Program-made: the position numbers and the translations under genes
The notes under the pieces: generated by a model
Told to the model about the DNA's origin: nothing
The model's input: only the letters and a program-made list of their open reading frames with translations
Database searches by the model: none
Assembly: GCA_023427085.1 (NCBI GenBank)
Contig: JAEZBO010000227.1
Span: 1-25,415, forward strand
From: Pseudomonadota bacterium
GTDB taxonomy: Bacteria; Pseudomonadota; Gammaproteobacteria; Burkholderiales; Burkholderiaceae_B
DNA: 25,415 nt
Reading direction: 5' to 3'
Shown here: positions 7,342 through 15,498 of the stretch, in pieces
Numbering within the stretch: position 1 is the stretch's first letter
Layout: each line of letters begins with the position of its first letter

Positions 7342-8414
7342 TGGAATGGTTGAACGTCCTCGAGACGCAGGGCGCGGCCCTGCTGGGGCCGACGGCCTGG
7401 ATGGTGGTCTACACGGTCATCAAGATCGTGCTGATCGCCGTGCCGGTGATCCTGTGCGTGGCGTATCTCACGTATTGGGAACGCAAGATGATCGGCTTCA
7501 TGCACCAGCGCCTGGGCCCGACGCGGGTCGGGCCGCGCGGCCTGTTCCAGCCGTTTGCCGACGTCTTCAAGCTGCTGACCAAGGAAGTCATCGTGCCGTC
7601 GCAGGCGGCCAAGACGCTGTTCGTGATCGCCCCGGTGGTCACGCTGATGCCGGCGCTGGCCGCCTGGGCGGTGATTCCGTTCGGTCCCGAGACGGTGCTG
7701 GCCAACGTCAACGCCGGCCTGCTGTACGTCATGGCGATCACGTCGATCGGCGTGTACGGCGTGATCGTGGCCGGCTGGGCCTCGAACTCCAAATACGCGC
7801 TGCTGGCGGCGCTGCGCGCCTCGGCGCAGATGGTGTCCTACGAACTGGCGATCGGCTTCGTGCTGGTGGTCGTGCTGCTGGTCTCCGGCAGCCTGAACAT
7901 GAGCGAGATCGTGCTGGGCCAGGGCCGTGGCTGGTTCGCCGAGCGCGGCATCACGTTCATGTCGTGGAACTGGCTGCCGCTGCTGCCGCTGTTCGTCATC
8001 TACGTGATCTCGGCCGTGGCGGAAACCAACCGCCACCCCTTCGACGTGGTCGAAGGCGAGTCCGAGATCGTCGCCGGCCACATGGTCGAGTACTCGGGCA
8101 TGGCGTTCGCGCTGTTCTTCCTGGGCGAATACGCCAACATGATCCTGCTGTCCTGCCTGGCCGCGATCATGTTCCTGGGCGGCTGGTACGCACCGGTCGA
8201 TTTCGCCCCCTTCACCTGGATACCCGGCTGGATCTGGCTGGGCCTGAAGACCTTCTTCGTGGTGTCGCTGTTCGTATGGTTCCGCGCCTCTTTCCCGCGC
8301 TACCGCTACGACCAGATCATGCGTCTGGGCTGGAAGATCTTCATTCCGCTGACCGGCGTCTGGCTGGTGGTGGTGGCGATCTGGATGCAGACGCCCTGGA
8401 ACATCTGGCAGTGA
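7341..8414 (+). CDS. nuoH: NuoH, complex I membrane subunit H
   Basis: Subunit H (ND1-type, 357 residues) links the quinone cavity to the proton-pumping membrane arm. The hydrophobic protein, probably eight transmembrane segments, has the first family signature YWERKMIGFMHQRLGPTRVGP (broken here by a slash: YWERKMIGFMH / QRLGPTRVGP), followed by GLFQPFADVFKLLTKE. The second, ETNRHPFDVVEGESEIVAGH, sits on an acidic loop important for coupling. The C-terminal part has FRASFPRYRYDQIMRLGWK. Length and ends are normal. The start overlaps the nuoG stop by one base; nuoI begins 22 bases after the stop. Confidence 0.98.
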   Translation: MEWLNVLETQGAALLGPTAWMVVYTVIKIVLIAVPVILCVAYLTYWERKMIGFMHQRLGPTRVGPRGLFQPFADVFKLLTKEVIVPSQAAKTLFVIAPVVTLMPALAAWAVIPFGPETVLANVNAGLLYVMAITSIGVYGVIVAGWASNSKYALLAALRASAQMVSYELAIGFVLVVVLLVSGSLNMSEIVLGQGRGWFAERGITFMSWNWLPLLPLFVIYVISAVAETNRHPFDVVEGESEIVAGHMVEYSGMAFALFFLGEYANMILLSCLAAIMFLGGWYAPVDFAPFTWIPGWIWLGLKTFFVVSLFVWFRASFPRYRYDQIMRLGWKIFIPLTGVWLVVVAIWMQTPWNIWQ

Positions 8415-8436
8415 CCGATTAGCAAAAAGGCACGAC

Positions 8437-8925
8437 ATGGAAGCGATCAAGGATTTCTTCGGCAGCCTGCTGCTGACCGAACTGCTCAAGGGCATGCGCC
8501 TGACGGGCAAGTATTTTTTCAAGCGCAAGGTGACCTTGCGCTATCCGATGGAAAAGACGCCGACCTCGCCGCGGTTCCGCGGCCTGCACGCGTTGCGCCG
8601 TTATCCCAACGGCGAAGAGCGCTGTATCGCCTGCAAGCTTTGCGAGGCGGTCTGCCCGGCCGTGGCGATCACGATCGAGTCGGCCGTGCGCGAAGACGGC
8701 ACGCGCCGCACCTCGCGTTACGACATCGACCTGACCAAGTGCATCTTCTGCGGTTTCTGTGAGGAAAGCTGCCCGGTCGATTCGATCGTGGAAACGCACA
8801 TCCACGAATACCATGGCGAAAAGCGCGGCGACCTCTACTTCACCAAGGACATGCTGTTGGCCGTTGGTGACCGCTACGAGAACGAAATCGCCGAGCGTCG
8901 CGCCGCCGACGCGCCTTACCGCTGA
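8437..8925 (+). CDS. nuoI: NuoI, complex I two-[4Fe-4S] ferredoxin subunit
   Basis: Subunit I (TYKY-type, 162 residues) carries clusters N6a and N6b, which feed N2 in NuoB. Two ferredoxin motifs are complete: C63, C66, C69 and C73 in CIACKLCEAVCP, and C102, C105, C108 and C112 in CIFCGFCEESCP. The N-terminal amphipathic part (KDFFGSLLLTELLKGM) probably rests on the membrane. AAAAAGG at 8424-8430, six bases before the ATG at 8437, is a good ribosome binding site. The C-terminus EIAERRAADAPYR is of a type common in betaproteobacteria. nuoJ follows after 20 bases. Confidence 0.98.
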   Translation: MEAIKDFFGSLLLTELLKGMRLTGKYFFKRKVTLRYPMEKTPTSPRFRGLHALRRYPNGEERCIACKLCEAVCPAVAITIESAVREDGTRRTSRYDIDLTKCIFCGFCEESCPVDSIVETHIHEYHGEKRGDLYFTKDMLLAVGDRYENEIAERRAADAPYR

Positions 8926-8945
8926 CCGCAGGCCGAGATCCCACG

Positions 8946-9629
8946 ATGTTCACCACCATACTGTTCTATGTGCTTGCTGCGGTGCTGGTCTACGCGGCGT
9001 TTCGCGTGATCACCGCGCGCAACCCCGTGACCGCGGTCATGCACCTGATCCTGGCCTTCTTCAACGCGGCCATGATCTGGATGCTGCTGGGCGCCGAGTT
9101 CCTCGCGCTGCTGCTGGTCCTGGTCTACGTCGGCGCCGTCATGGTGCTGTTCCTGTTCGTCGTGATGATGCTGGACATCCGCATCGACACGATGTCGCGC
9201 GGCTTGCGGACCTACCTGCCGCTGGGCCTGACGATCGGCCTGATCATGGTGCTCGAGATGGGCTTCGTGGTCGGCACGACCTGGTCGCAGGCCGGTCCGC
9301 AGGCGGTGCAGGGCGACGACTACAACAACGCCCGCGTGCTCGGCGAGGTCATGTACAGCCAGTACGTGTACGCGGTCGAGGTCGGCGCCGTGCTGCTGCT
9401 GGTCGGCATGGTGGCGGCCATCGCGCTGACGCTGCGCCGTCGCCGTGACGTGCGCTACAACGATCCGGCCGCCGCGGTGCGCGTCAAGGCCGCCGACCGC
9501 TTCCGCATGGTCAAGATGGCCCCGACGGTCGAGAAGCCCGCCGCCCCGCCCGCCGACGAGCTCGGCCCCGAGGCCGTGGTCGAGCAGGCGCAGCCCAAGC
9601 CCGCGCCCGCGCAAGGAGAAAAGAAATGA
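8946..9629 (+). CDS. nuoJ: NuoJ, complex I membrane subunit J
   Basis: Subunit J (ND6-type, 227 residues) is an integral part of the proton-pumping arm. It starts MFTTILFYVL and has about five hydrophobic segments up to roughly residue 160. It includes NPVTAVMHLILAFFNAA and the conserved LVYVGAVMVLFLFVVMML helix with its pi-bulge region. After residue about 165 comes a charged then Pro/Ala-rich tail (EKPAAPPADELGPEAVV, PKPAPAQGEKK) that makes it longer than E. coli NuoJ (about 184). Such tails occur in Burkholderiales and are likely disordered. The stop overlaps the nuoK start (ATGA, 9626-9629), and the nuoK ribosome binding site lies inside this tail's coding sequence. Confidence 0.97.
   Translation: MFTTILFYVLAAVLVYAAFRVITARNPVTAVMHLILAFFNAAMIWMLLGAEFLALLLVLVYVGAVMVLFLFVVMMLDIRIDTMSRGLRTYLPLGLTIGLIMVLEMGFVVGTTWSQAGPQAVQGDDYNNARVLGEVMYSQYVYAVEVGAVLLLVGMVAAIALTLRRRRDVRYNDPAAAVRVKAADRFRMVKMAPTVEKPAAPPADELGPEAVVEQAQPKPAPAQGEKK
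9613..9618 (+). promoter_or_regulatory. Strong ribosome binding site for nuoK
   Basis: AAGGAG lies seven bases before the nuoK ATG and inside the 3' end of nuoJ. It is the best Shine-Dalgarno match in the operon and fixes the nuoK start. Strong initiation would suit a very small, fully membrane-embedded subunit needed one-to-one with its neighbours. Confidence 0.85.
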
Positions 9630-9934
9630 CGTTGACGCTGCCCCATTTCCTGATCCTGGGCGCGATCCTGTTCGCGACCGGCGTGTTCGGCATCTTCCTG
9701 AACCGCCGCAACCTCATCATCCTGCTGATGTCGATCGAGCTGATGCTGCTGGCCGTGAACATGAACTTCGTGGCTTTCTCGACCTGGTTCGGCGACACCG
9801 CCGGGCAGGTCTTCGTGTTCTTCATCCTGACCGTGGCCGCCGCCGAGGCCGCCATCGGCCTGGCCATCCTGGTGCTGCTGTTCCGCAACCTGAACACGAT
9901 CAACGTCGACGAGCTCGATCGCCTCAAGGGCTGA
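9626..9934 (+). CDS. nuoK: NuoK, complex I membrane subunit K
   Basis: Subunit K (ND4L-type, 102 residues), three transmembrane helices, part of the proton path between the E-channel and the antiporter-like subunits. The two membrane glutamates essential in this family are visible: E38 in MSIELMLLAVN and E74 in VAAAEAAIGLA. The C-terminus NTINVDELDRLKG is typical. Length is exactly as expected. A strong AAGGAG precedes the ATG, which overlaps the nuoJ stop. nuoL starts 16 bases after the stop. Confidence 0.98.
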   Translation: MTLTLPHFLILGAILFATGVFGIFLNRRNLIILLMSIELMLLAVNMNFVAFSTWFGDTAGQVFVFFILTVAAAEAAIGLAILVLLFRNLNTINVDELDRLKG

Positions 9935-9950
9935 CGGGAACACGAAGAAC

Positions 9951-11978
9951 ATGTCCAACGTATCTCTCTATCTGTTCATCGCCCTGGCTCCGCTGCTGGG
10001 CGCCGTCCTGTCCGGCCTGTTCGGCACCGGCTTCCTGGGTCGCGCGGTCAGCCGCCGCGGCGCCCACCTGATCACCATCGCGCTGGTGGCGGCCTCGGCC
10101 GCGGGCTCGGTCTACGTCCTGATGGACGTGCTGGCCGGCAACACCTTCGACGGCAACGTCTACACCTGGAGCCTGATCGGCCAGACCAGCCTGAACATCG
10201 GTTTCCTGATCGATCCGCTGTCGGCCATGATGATGGTGGTGGTGACCTCGGTCTCGCTGATGGTGCACATCTACACGATCGGCTACATGTCCGACGATCC
10301 GGGCTATCAGCGCTTCTTCTCGTACATCTCGCTGTTCACGTTCTCGATGCTGATGCTGGTCATGTCCAACAACATGCTCCAGCTGTTCTTCGGCTGGGAG
10401 GCGGTCGGCCTGGTCTCGTACCTGCTGATCGGCTTCTGGTACACGCGGCCGACGGCGATCTTCGCCAACATGAAGGCCTTCCTGATCAACCGCGTCGGCG
10501 ACTTCGGCTTCGTGCTCGGCATCGGCCTGCTGTTCGCCTACACCGGCTCGATGCACTACGGTGACGTGTTCGCGCAGAGCGACAAGCTGGCCGGCCTGAT
10601 CTTCCCGGGCACCGACTGGATGCTGCTGACGGTGGCATGTATCTGCCTGTTCATCGGCGCGATGGGCAAGTCGGCCCAGGTGCCGCTGCATGCCTGGCTG
10701 CCCGACTCGATGGAAGGCCCGACGCCGATCTCGGCGCTGATCCACGCGGCGACCATGGTCACCGCCGGCATCTTCATGGTGGCGCGCTTCTCGCCGCTGT
10801 TCGAGCTGACCGACACCGCGCTGTCCTTCGTCATCGTGATCGGCGCGATCGGCGCGCTGTTCCTGGGCGTGCTGGGCATCATCCAGAACGACATCAAGCG
10901 CGTGATCGCGTACTCGACGCTGTCGCAGCTGGGCTACATGACCGTGGCGCTGGGCGCCTCGGCCTACTCGGTGGCGATCTTCCACCTGATGACCCACGCC
11001 TTCTTCAAGGCGCTGCTGTTCCTGGGCGCCGGCTCGGTCATCATCGGCATGCACCACAACCAGGACATCCGCCACATGGGCGGCCTGCGCAAGTACATGC
11101 CGATCACCTGGTTCACGTTCCTGCTCGGCACGCTGGCGCTGATCGGCACGCCGTTCTTCTCGGGCTTCTACTCGAAGGAACACATCATCGAGGCGGCCGG
11201 CGCCGCCACGGTGTGGGGCGCGGGCTTTGCGTACTACGCCACGCTGATCGGCGTGTTCGTGACCTCGCTGTATTCGTTCCGCGTCTACTTCCTGGTGTTC
11301 CATGGCAAGGAGCGCTACGACACCAGCGACCACGCCCACGGTCACGACGCCCACGGTCACGACGATCATGGCCACGACGACCACGGCCATCACGGTGGCA
11401 AGCCGCACGAGTCGCCTTGGGTGGTCACGCTGCCGCTGGTGCTGCTGGCGATCCCGTCGGTCATCATCGGCGCGCTGGCGGTCGACCCGATGCTGTTCGG
11501 CGGCTTCTTCGACGGCGTCATCACCGTGCTGCCGGCCCACCCGGCGATGGCCGACCTGGCCTCGACCTGGCATGACTGGGTCGCCTACGGCCTGCATGCC
11601 TTCGTGACGCTGCCGTTCTGGCTGGCGCTGGCCGGTGCGGTGGTGGCCTGGTACTGCTACCTGATCAATCCCAAGGTGCCGGCCGCGATCCACGCCAGCC
11701 TGTCGGGCGTGATCCGCGTGCTCGAGAACAAGTACTACGTCGACTGGGTCAACGAGCAGATCGTCGCGCGCGGCGCGCGGGTGCTCGGCCACGGCCTGTG
11801 GCAGACCGGCGACCGCAAGCTGATCGACGGCCTGGTGGTCAACGGCAGCGCGCGGCTGGTGGGCTGGTTCGCGGCGGCCAGCCGCCACCTGCAGTCCGGC
11901 TACATCTATCACTACGCGTTCGCGATGATCATCGGCATCATGGCTTTGGTTTCGTTCTTCGTGCTGGTTAAACACTGA
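9951..11978 (+). CDS. nuoL: NuoL, complex I antiporter-like subunit L
   Basis: Subunit L (ND5-type, 675 residues), the distal proton-pumping subunit, with the long lateral helix expected in its C-terminal part. Key residues are present: E150 in FFGWEAVGLVSYLL, K240 in MGKSAQVPLHAWLPDSMEGPTP, and the following HAATMVTAG helix. An insertion at about 459-486 is dense in His and Asp (HAHGHDAHGHDDHGHDD and similar) and lies between transmembrane segments. It could bind metal or protons, or be only a flexible loop; similar His-rich loops occur in other betaproteobacterial NuoL proteins as I recall. Serine codons are strongly TCG-biased (28 TCG against 6 TCC). The stop overlaps the nuoM start by one base. 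Confidence 0.98.
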   Translation: MSNVSLYLFIALAPLLGAVLSGLFGTGFLGRAVSRRGAHLITIALVAASAAGSVYVLMDVLAGNTFDGNVYTWSLIGQTSLNIGFLIDPLSAMMMVVVTSVSLMVHIYTIGYMSDDPGYQRFFSYISLFTFSMLMLVMSNNMLQLFFGWEAVGLVSYLLIGFWYTRPTAIFANMKAFLINRVGDFGFVLGIGLLFAYTGSMHYGDVFAQSDKLAGLIFPGTDWMLLTVACICLFIGAMGKSAQVPLHAWLPDSMEGPTPISALIHAATMVTAGIFMVARFSPLFELTDTALSFVIVIGAIGALFLGVLGIIQNDIKRVIAYSTLSQLGYMTVALGASAYSVAIFHLMTHAFFKALLFLGAGSVIIGMHHNQDIRHMGGLRKYMPITWFTFLLGTLALIGTPFFSGFYSKEHIIEAAGAATVWGAGFAYYATLIGVFVTSLYSFRVYFLVFHGKERYDTSDHAHGHDAHGHDDHGHDDHGHHGGKPHESPWVVTLPLVLLAIPSVIIGALAVDPMLFGGFFDGVITVLPAHPAMADLASTWHDWVAYGLHAFVTLPFWLALAGAVVAWYCYLINPKVPAAIHASLSGVIRVLENKYYVDWVNEQIVARGARVLGHGLWQTGDRKLIDGLVVNGSARLVGWFAAASRHLQSGYIYHYAFAMIIGIMALVSFFVLVKH

Positions 11979-13477
11979 TGGCAAGCGAGATGGCATCCTC
12001 TAATTTCCCCTGGCTCACGCTTGCGATCGTGGTACCGATCCTGGCGGGCCTGCTGGTGCTCGCGCTGGGCCGCGACGACCGTCCGGCCTTCACGCGCTGG
12101 CTGTCGCTGGCCGGCGCGGTGGCCGCGTTCCTGGTCACGATCCCGCTGTACACCGGTTTCGACCCGACCACGGCCGACATGCAGTTCGTCGAGCGTGTCT
12201 CGTGGATCGACACCTTCTCGGTGTTCTATCACCTGGGCATCGACGGCATCTCGCTGTGGTTCGTGCTGCTGACCGCCTTCGTCACCATCATCGTGGTGGT
12301 CGCGGGCTGGGAAGTCATCACCCAGCGCGTGTCGCAGTACATGGCCGCGTTCCTGATCCTGTCGGGCCTGATGATCGGCGTGTTCTCGGCGCTCGACGGC
12401 CTGCTGTTCTACGTGTTCTTCGAAGCGACGCTGATCCCGATGTACATCATCGTCGGTGTCTGGGGCGGCCCGAACCGCGTCTACGCGGCCTTCAAGTTCT
12501 TCCTGTACACGCTGCTCGGCTCGCTGCTGACGCTGGTCGCCTTCATCTACCTGTATCACGCATCGGGCGGCTCGTTCGACATCCAGACCTGGCACGCACT
12601 GCCGCTGGGCATGACGCCGCAGATCCTGATCTTCCTGGCGCTGCTGATGGCCTTCGCCGTCAAGGTGCCGATGTGGCCGGTGCACACCTGGCTGCCCGAC
12701 GCCCACGTCGAGGCGCCCACCGGCGGTTCGGTGGTGCTGGCGGCCATCATGCTCAAGCTGGGCGCCTACGGCTTCCTGCGCTTCTCGCTGCCGATCGCGC
12801 CTGACGCCTCGCAAAGCCTGTCCGGCCTGATGATCGGGCTGTCGCTGGTGGCGGTGATCTACATCGGCCTGGTCGCCATCGTGCAAGAGGACATGAAGAA
12901 GCTGGTGGCCTATTCGTCGGTCGCCCACATGGGCTTCGTGACGCTGGGCTTTTTCATCTTCAACACGGCCGGCGTCGAAGGCGCGATCGTGCAGATGATC
13001 TCGCACGGCTTCGTGTCGGGGGCGATGTTCCTGTGTATCGGCGTGCTGTACGACCGCGTGCACAGCCGCCGGATCGCCGACTACGGCGGCGTGGTCAACA
13101 CCATGCCGCGGTTCGTCACCTTCTTCGTGCTGTTCTCGATGGCCAACAGCGGCCTGCCAGCCACCAGCGGTTTCGTCGGCGAGTTCATGGTCATCATGGG
13201 CGCGGTCGAATACAACTTCTGGATCGGCCTGCTGGCCGCCACCGCGCTGATCTTCGGCGCCGCGTATTCGCTGTGGATGGTCAAGCGCGTGGCCTTCGGC
13301 GACATCGCCAACGACCACGTGCGCGACCTGCAGGACATCAACCCGCGCGAGTTCGCCATGCTTGGCGTGCTGGCCCTCGCCGTGCTCTACATGGGTATCT
13401 ATCCCAAGCCCTTCACCGACGTCATGCACGTCTCGGTGCAGGCGCTGCTAGAGCACGTTGCCGTATCGAAACTGTAA
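11978..13477 (+). CDS. nuoM: NuoM, complex I antiporter-like subunit M
   Basis: Subunit M (ND4-type, 499 residues from the first ATG), with about 14 transmembrane helices. The pump residues E149 in FYVFFEATLIPMYI and K229 in AVKVPMWPVHTWLPDAHVEAP are in place. KKLVAYSSVAHMGF is the conserved discontinuous-helix region. The first ATG at 11978 overlaps the nuoL stop (TGATG), which favours coupling. A second in-frame ATG at 11990 gives MASSNFPWLTLAIV, closer to family N-termini, so the true start may be four codons later. The stop TAA at 13475 is followed by a 13-base gap to nuoN. Confidence 0.98.
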   Translation: MASEMASSNFPWLTLAIVVPILAGLLVLALGRDDRPAFTRWLSLAGAVAAFLVTIPLYTGFDPTTADMQFVERVSWIDTFSVFYHLGIDGISLWFVLLTAFVTIIVVVAGWEVITQRVSQYMAAFLILSGLMIGVFSALDGLLFYVFFEATLIPMYIIVGVWGGPNRVYAAFKFFLYTLLGSLLTLVAFIYLYHASGGSFDIQTWHALPLGMTPQILIFLALLMAFAVKVPMWPVHTWLPDAHVEAPTGGSVVLAAIMLKLGAYGFLRFSLPIAPDASQSLSGLMIGLSLVAVIYIGLVAIVQEDMKKLVAYSSVAHMGFVTLGFFIFNTAGVEGAIVQMISHGFVSGAMFLCIGVLYDRVHSRRIADYGGVVNTMPRFVTFFVLFSMANSGLPATSGFVGEFMVIMGAVEYNFWIGLLAATALIFGAAYSLWMVKRVAFGDIANDHVRDLQDINPREFAMLGVLALAVLYMGIYPKPFTDVMHVSVQALLEHVAVSKL

Positions 13478-13490
13478 GACTGGACCATCG

Positions 13491-14972
13491 ATGCAATCCC
13501 AATTCGACTTCGCCCTGGCGACACCCGAAATCGTCCTGCTCGTGGCAGGGCTGGCGATCCTGCTGATCGATGCCTGCAGCAACGATCCGCAGCGCAAGCT
13601 CACGCACTGGTTGTCGATGGCCACGCTCGGCGTGCTCACGGTCATCTCGCTGTTCCAGTGGAACGCCGGTACCGAGGGCGTGACCTTCCACGGTCTGTTC
13701 GTGGTCGACCAGCTGGCGCACCTGCTCAAGGTCACGTCCTACCTGGCCGTCGCGGTCACGCTGGTCTACGGCCGCAACTACGCGCTGGTGCGTGACATGA
13801 TGCGCGGTGGCGAGCTGTACGTGCTGACGCTGTTCGCGCTGCTGGGCCAGATGGTCATGATCTCGGCCGGCAACCTGATCTCGATCTACCTGGGCCTGGA
13901 GCTCATGTCGCTGGCCTTGTACGCGCTGATCGCGCTGCGCCGCGAGAACGTCGTCGCCACCGAAGCCGCGATGAAGTATTTCGTGCTGGGTGCGTTGGCC
14001 TCGGGCTTCCTGCTGTACGGCATGTCGATGGTCTATGGCGCCACCGGCCACCTCGACCTGGTCGAGATCGCCGACGTCATCGCCGCCGGCGAGGCGCAGC
14101 AGATGGCGCTGGTGTTCGGCGTGGTGTTCCTGGTCGCGGGCCTGGCGTTCAAGCTGGGCGTGGTGCCTTTCCACATGTGGGTGCCCGACGTCTATCACGG
14201 CGCCCCGACCGCGGTGACGCTGGTGCTGGGCGCCGCGCCCAAGCTGGCGGCGTTCGCGATCACGCTGCGCCTGCTGGCCGAAAGCCTGCACGGCCTGGCG
14301 GCCGACTGGCAGCCGATGCTGATCATCCTGGCGGTGCTGTCGCTGATCATCGGCAACCTGACCGCGATCATGCAGACCAACTTCAAGCGCATGCTGGCCT
14401 ACTCGAGCATCTCGCACATGGGCTTCGTGCTGCTGGGCCTGTTGTCGGGCGTGGTCGACAGCCAGTCCGATGGCGCCGCGGCGGCCTACGGCGCCTCGCT
14501 GTTCTACATGCTGGTCTATGTGCTGACCACGCTGGGCGGCTTTGGCATGGTGCTGCTGATGTCGCGTGAAGGTTTCGAATGCGACCGCATCGACGACCTC
14601 AAGGGCCTGAACCGCCGCAGCCCGTGGCATGCCGCCATCCTGCTGCTGCTGATGTTCTCGCTGGCCGGCCTGCCGCCGCTGGTGGGTTTCTACGCCAAGC
14701 TGGCGGTGCTCCAGGCGGTCATCAACGCCGGCCACGTGTGGCTGGCCGTGACGGCCGTGATGCTGTCGCTGATCGGCGCGTTCTACTACCTGCGCGTGGT
14801 CAAGGTCATGTACTTCGACGAGCCGCAGGAAGGCGCGCCGGCGCTGCCGAGCGCCTGCGTGCAGCGTGGCCTGATGACCGTCAACGGGGCGCTGATCCTG
14901 GTGCTGGGCCTGCTGCCCGGCGGCCTGATGGCGATCTCGGTGCAGGCCATCCGCAACTCGCTGTCGTTCTGA
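13491..14972 (+). CDS. nuoN: NuoN, complex I antiporter-like subunit N
   Basis: Subunit N (ND2-type, 493 residues) completes the proton-pumping arm. The pump residues E137 in YLGLELMSLALYAL and K221 in AFKLGVVPFHMWVPDVYHGAPT are present, with RMLAYSSISHMGFVLLG as the conserved central helix. The frame is open back to a TTG at 13458, inside nuoM. ATG 13491 is preferred because MQSQFDFALATPEIVLL is the usual N-terminus in betaproteobacteria and avoids a 20-base overlap. It ends LPGGLMAISVQAIRNSLSF. A DUF2818 gene begins seven bases after the stop. Confidence 0.98.
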   Translation: MQSQFDFALATPEIVLLVAGLAILLIDACSNDPQRKLTHWLSMATLGVLTVISLFQWNAGTEGVTFHGLFVVDQLAHLLKVTSYLAVAVTLVYGRNYALVRDMMRGGELYVLTLFALLGQMVMISAGNLISIYLGLELMSLALYALIALRRENVVATEAAMKYFVLGALASGFLLYGMSMVYGATGHLDLVEIADVIAAGEAQQMALVFGVVFLVAGLAFKLGVVPFHMWVPDVYHGAPTAVTLVLGAAPKLAAFAITLRLLAESLHGLAADWQPMLIILAVLSLIIGNLTAIMQTNFKRMLAYSSISHMGFVLLGLLSGVVDSQSDGAAAAYGASLFYMLVYVLTTLGGFGMVLLMSREGFECDRIDDLKGLNRRSPWHAAILLLLMFSLAGLPPLVGFYAKLAVLQAVINAGHVWLAVTAVMLSLIGAFYYLRVVKVMYFDEPQEGAPALPSACVQRGLMTVNGALILVLGLLPGGLMAISVQAIRNSLSF

Positions 14973-14979
14973 CCGGCGC

Positions 14980-15303
14980 ATGGAACAGACGCTGGCGATC
15001 TGGTTGCTGGTGGGGCTGGCGCTGATCTGCGCCAACCTGCCGTTCCTGACCGAACGTGTCTTTGCGATCGTGCCCTGGCGCCAGGCCGGCACGATCGTCG
15101 CCAAGCCCGTCTGGGTGCGGCTAGCCGAGCTGCTGGTGTTCTACCTGCTGATCGGCGCGCTGGCCTTCGCGGTCGAGGCCCAGCTGGGCAATCGTTTCCG
15201 CCAGGGCTGGGAGTTCTACGCCATCACGCTGTCGCTGTTCGTCGTGCTGGGTTATCCGGGCTTCGTGCTGCGGTACCTGGTGCGGCGCCGCCGCGCGACC
15301 TGA
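14980..15303 (+). CDS. DUF2818 family small membrane protein
   Basis: A 107-residue protein with three or four likely membrane segments (about 6-22, 45-64 and 76-97). Between segments 1 and 2 is FLTERVFAIVPWRQAG, and the C-terminus is basic (RYLVRRRRAT). As I remember, DUF2818 proteins lie directly after nuoN in many Burkholderiales. Function is unknown. The gap to nuoN is only seven bases, so it is almost certainly the last cistron of the nuo operon. An accessory or assembly role for complex I is a reasonable inference, not shown. There is no redox motif. The start ATG 14980 is the first in frame after nuoN. Confidence 0.85.
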   Translation: MEQTLAIWLLVGLALICANLPFLTERVFAIVPWRQAGTIVAKPVWVRLAELLVFYLLIGALAFAVEAQLGNRFRQGWEFYAITLSLFVVLGYPGFVLRYLVRRRRAT

Positions 15304-15372
15304 CGCGCCGCGCCCGGGCCGCCGGGCCGCTCGCGCCGACCGATTCTTTGCCTCCCTGCGTCGCTCCGCTAC

Positions 15373-15400
15373 TTGTTAGTCTGGATCGAACGAGTATTCG
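15373..15400 (+). promoter_or_regulatory. Candidate promoter for the TctC-deacylase-PLP unit
   Basis: TTGTTA (15373-15378) and TATTCG (15395-15400) are 16 bases apart in a locally AT-richer stretch of an otherwise GC-rich 195-base gap. They give a weak sigma-70-like promoter about 100 bases before the TctC-type gene. The TATTCG overlaps the candidate hairpin described at 15385-15406, so at most one reading is likely right. Apart from these two elements and a short GC hairpin (GCCCGG/CCGGGC, 15312-15327), nothing else is seen in the gap. Confidence 0.3.
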
Positions 15401-15406
15401 ATTTTT
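15385..15406 (+). terminator. Weak hairpin with T-run, possible nuo operon terminator
   Basis: ATCGAA (15385-15390) and TTCGAT (15397-15402) pair around a six-base loop, and the run TTTTT (15402-15406) follows directly. The stem is short and half AT, so termination would be inefficient. It is nevertheless the only stem plus T-run after the DUF2818 gene. Confidence 0.35.
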
Positions 15407-15498
15407 CTGAACCGCAGCGCACAACGCCCTTGCCACAATGGCCTGGCCTCGTGCAGCCTCGCGCGGGGCGCCACAGAACAGAGAACAGGGGAAGTGCC

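Noticed and set aside
9924..15104. Three long minus-strand open frames opposite nuoL, nuoM and nuoN
   Set aside because: They mirror the membrane-protein codons and contain no recognisable motif, start signal or operon logic.
15373..15498. Upstream extension of the Bug receptor frame by 42 codons
   Set aside because: It would bury the signal peptide, and a good ribosome binding site precedes ATG 15499.
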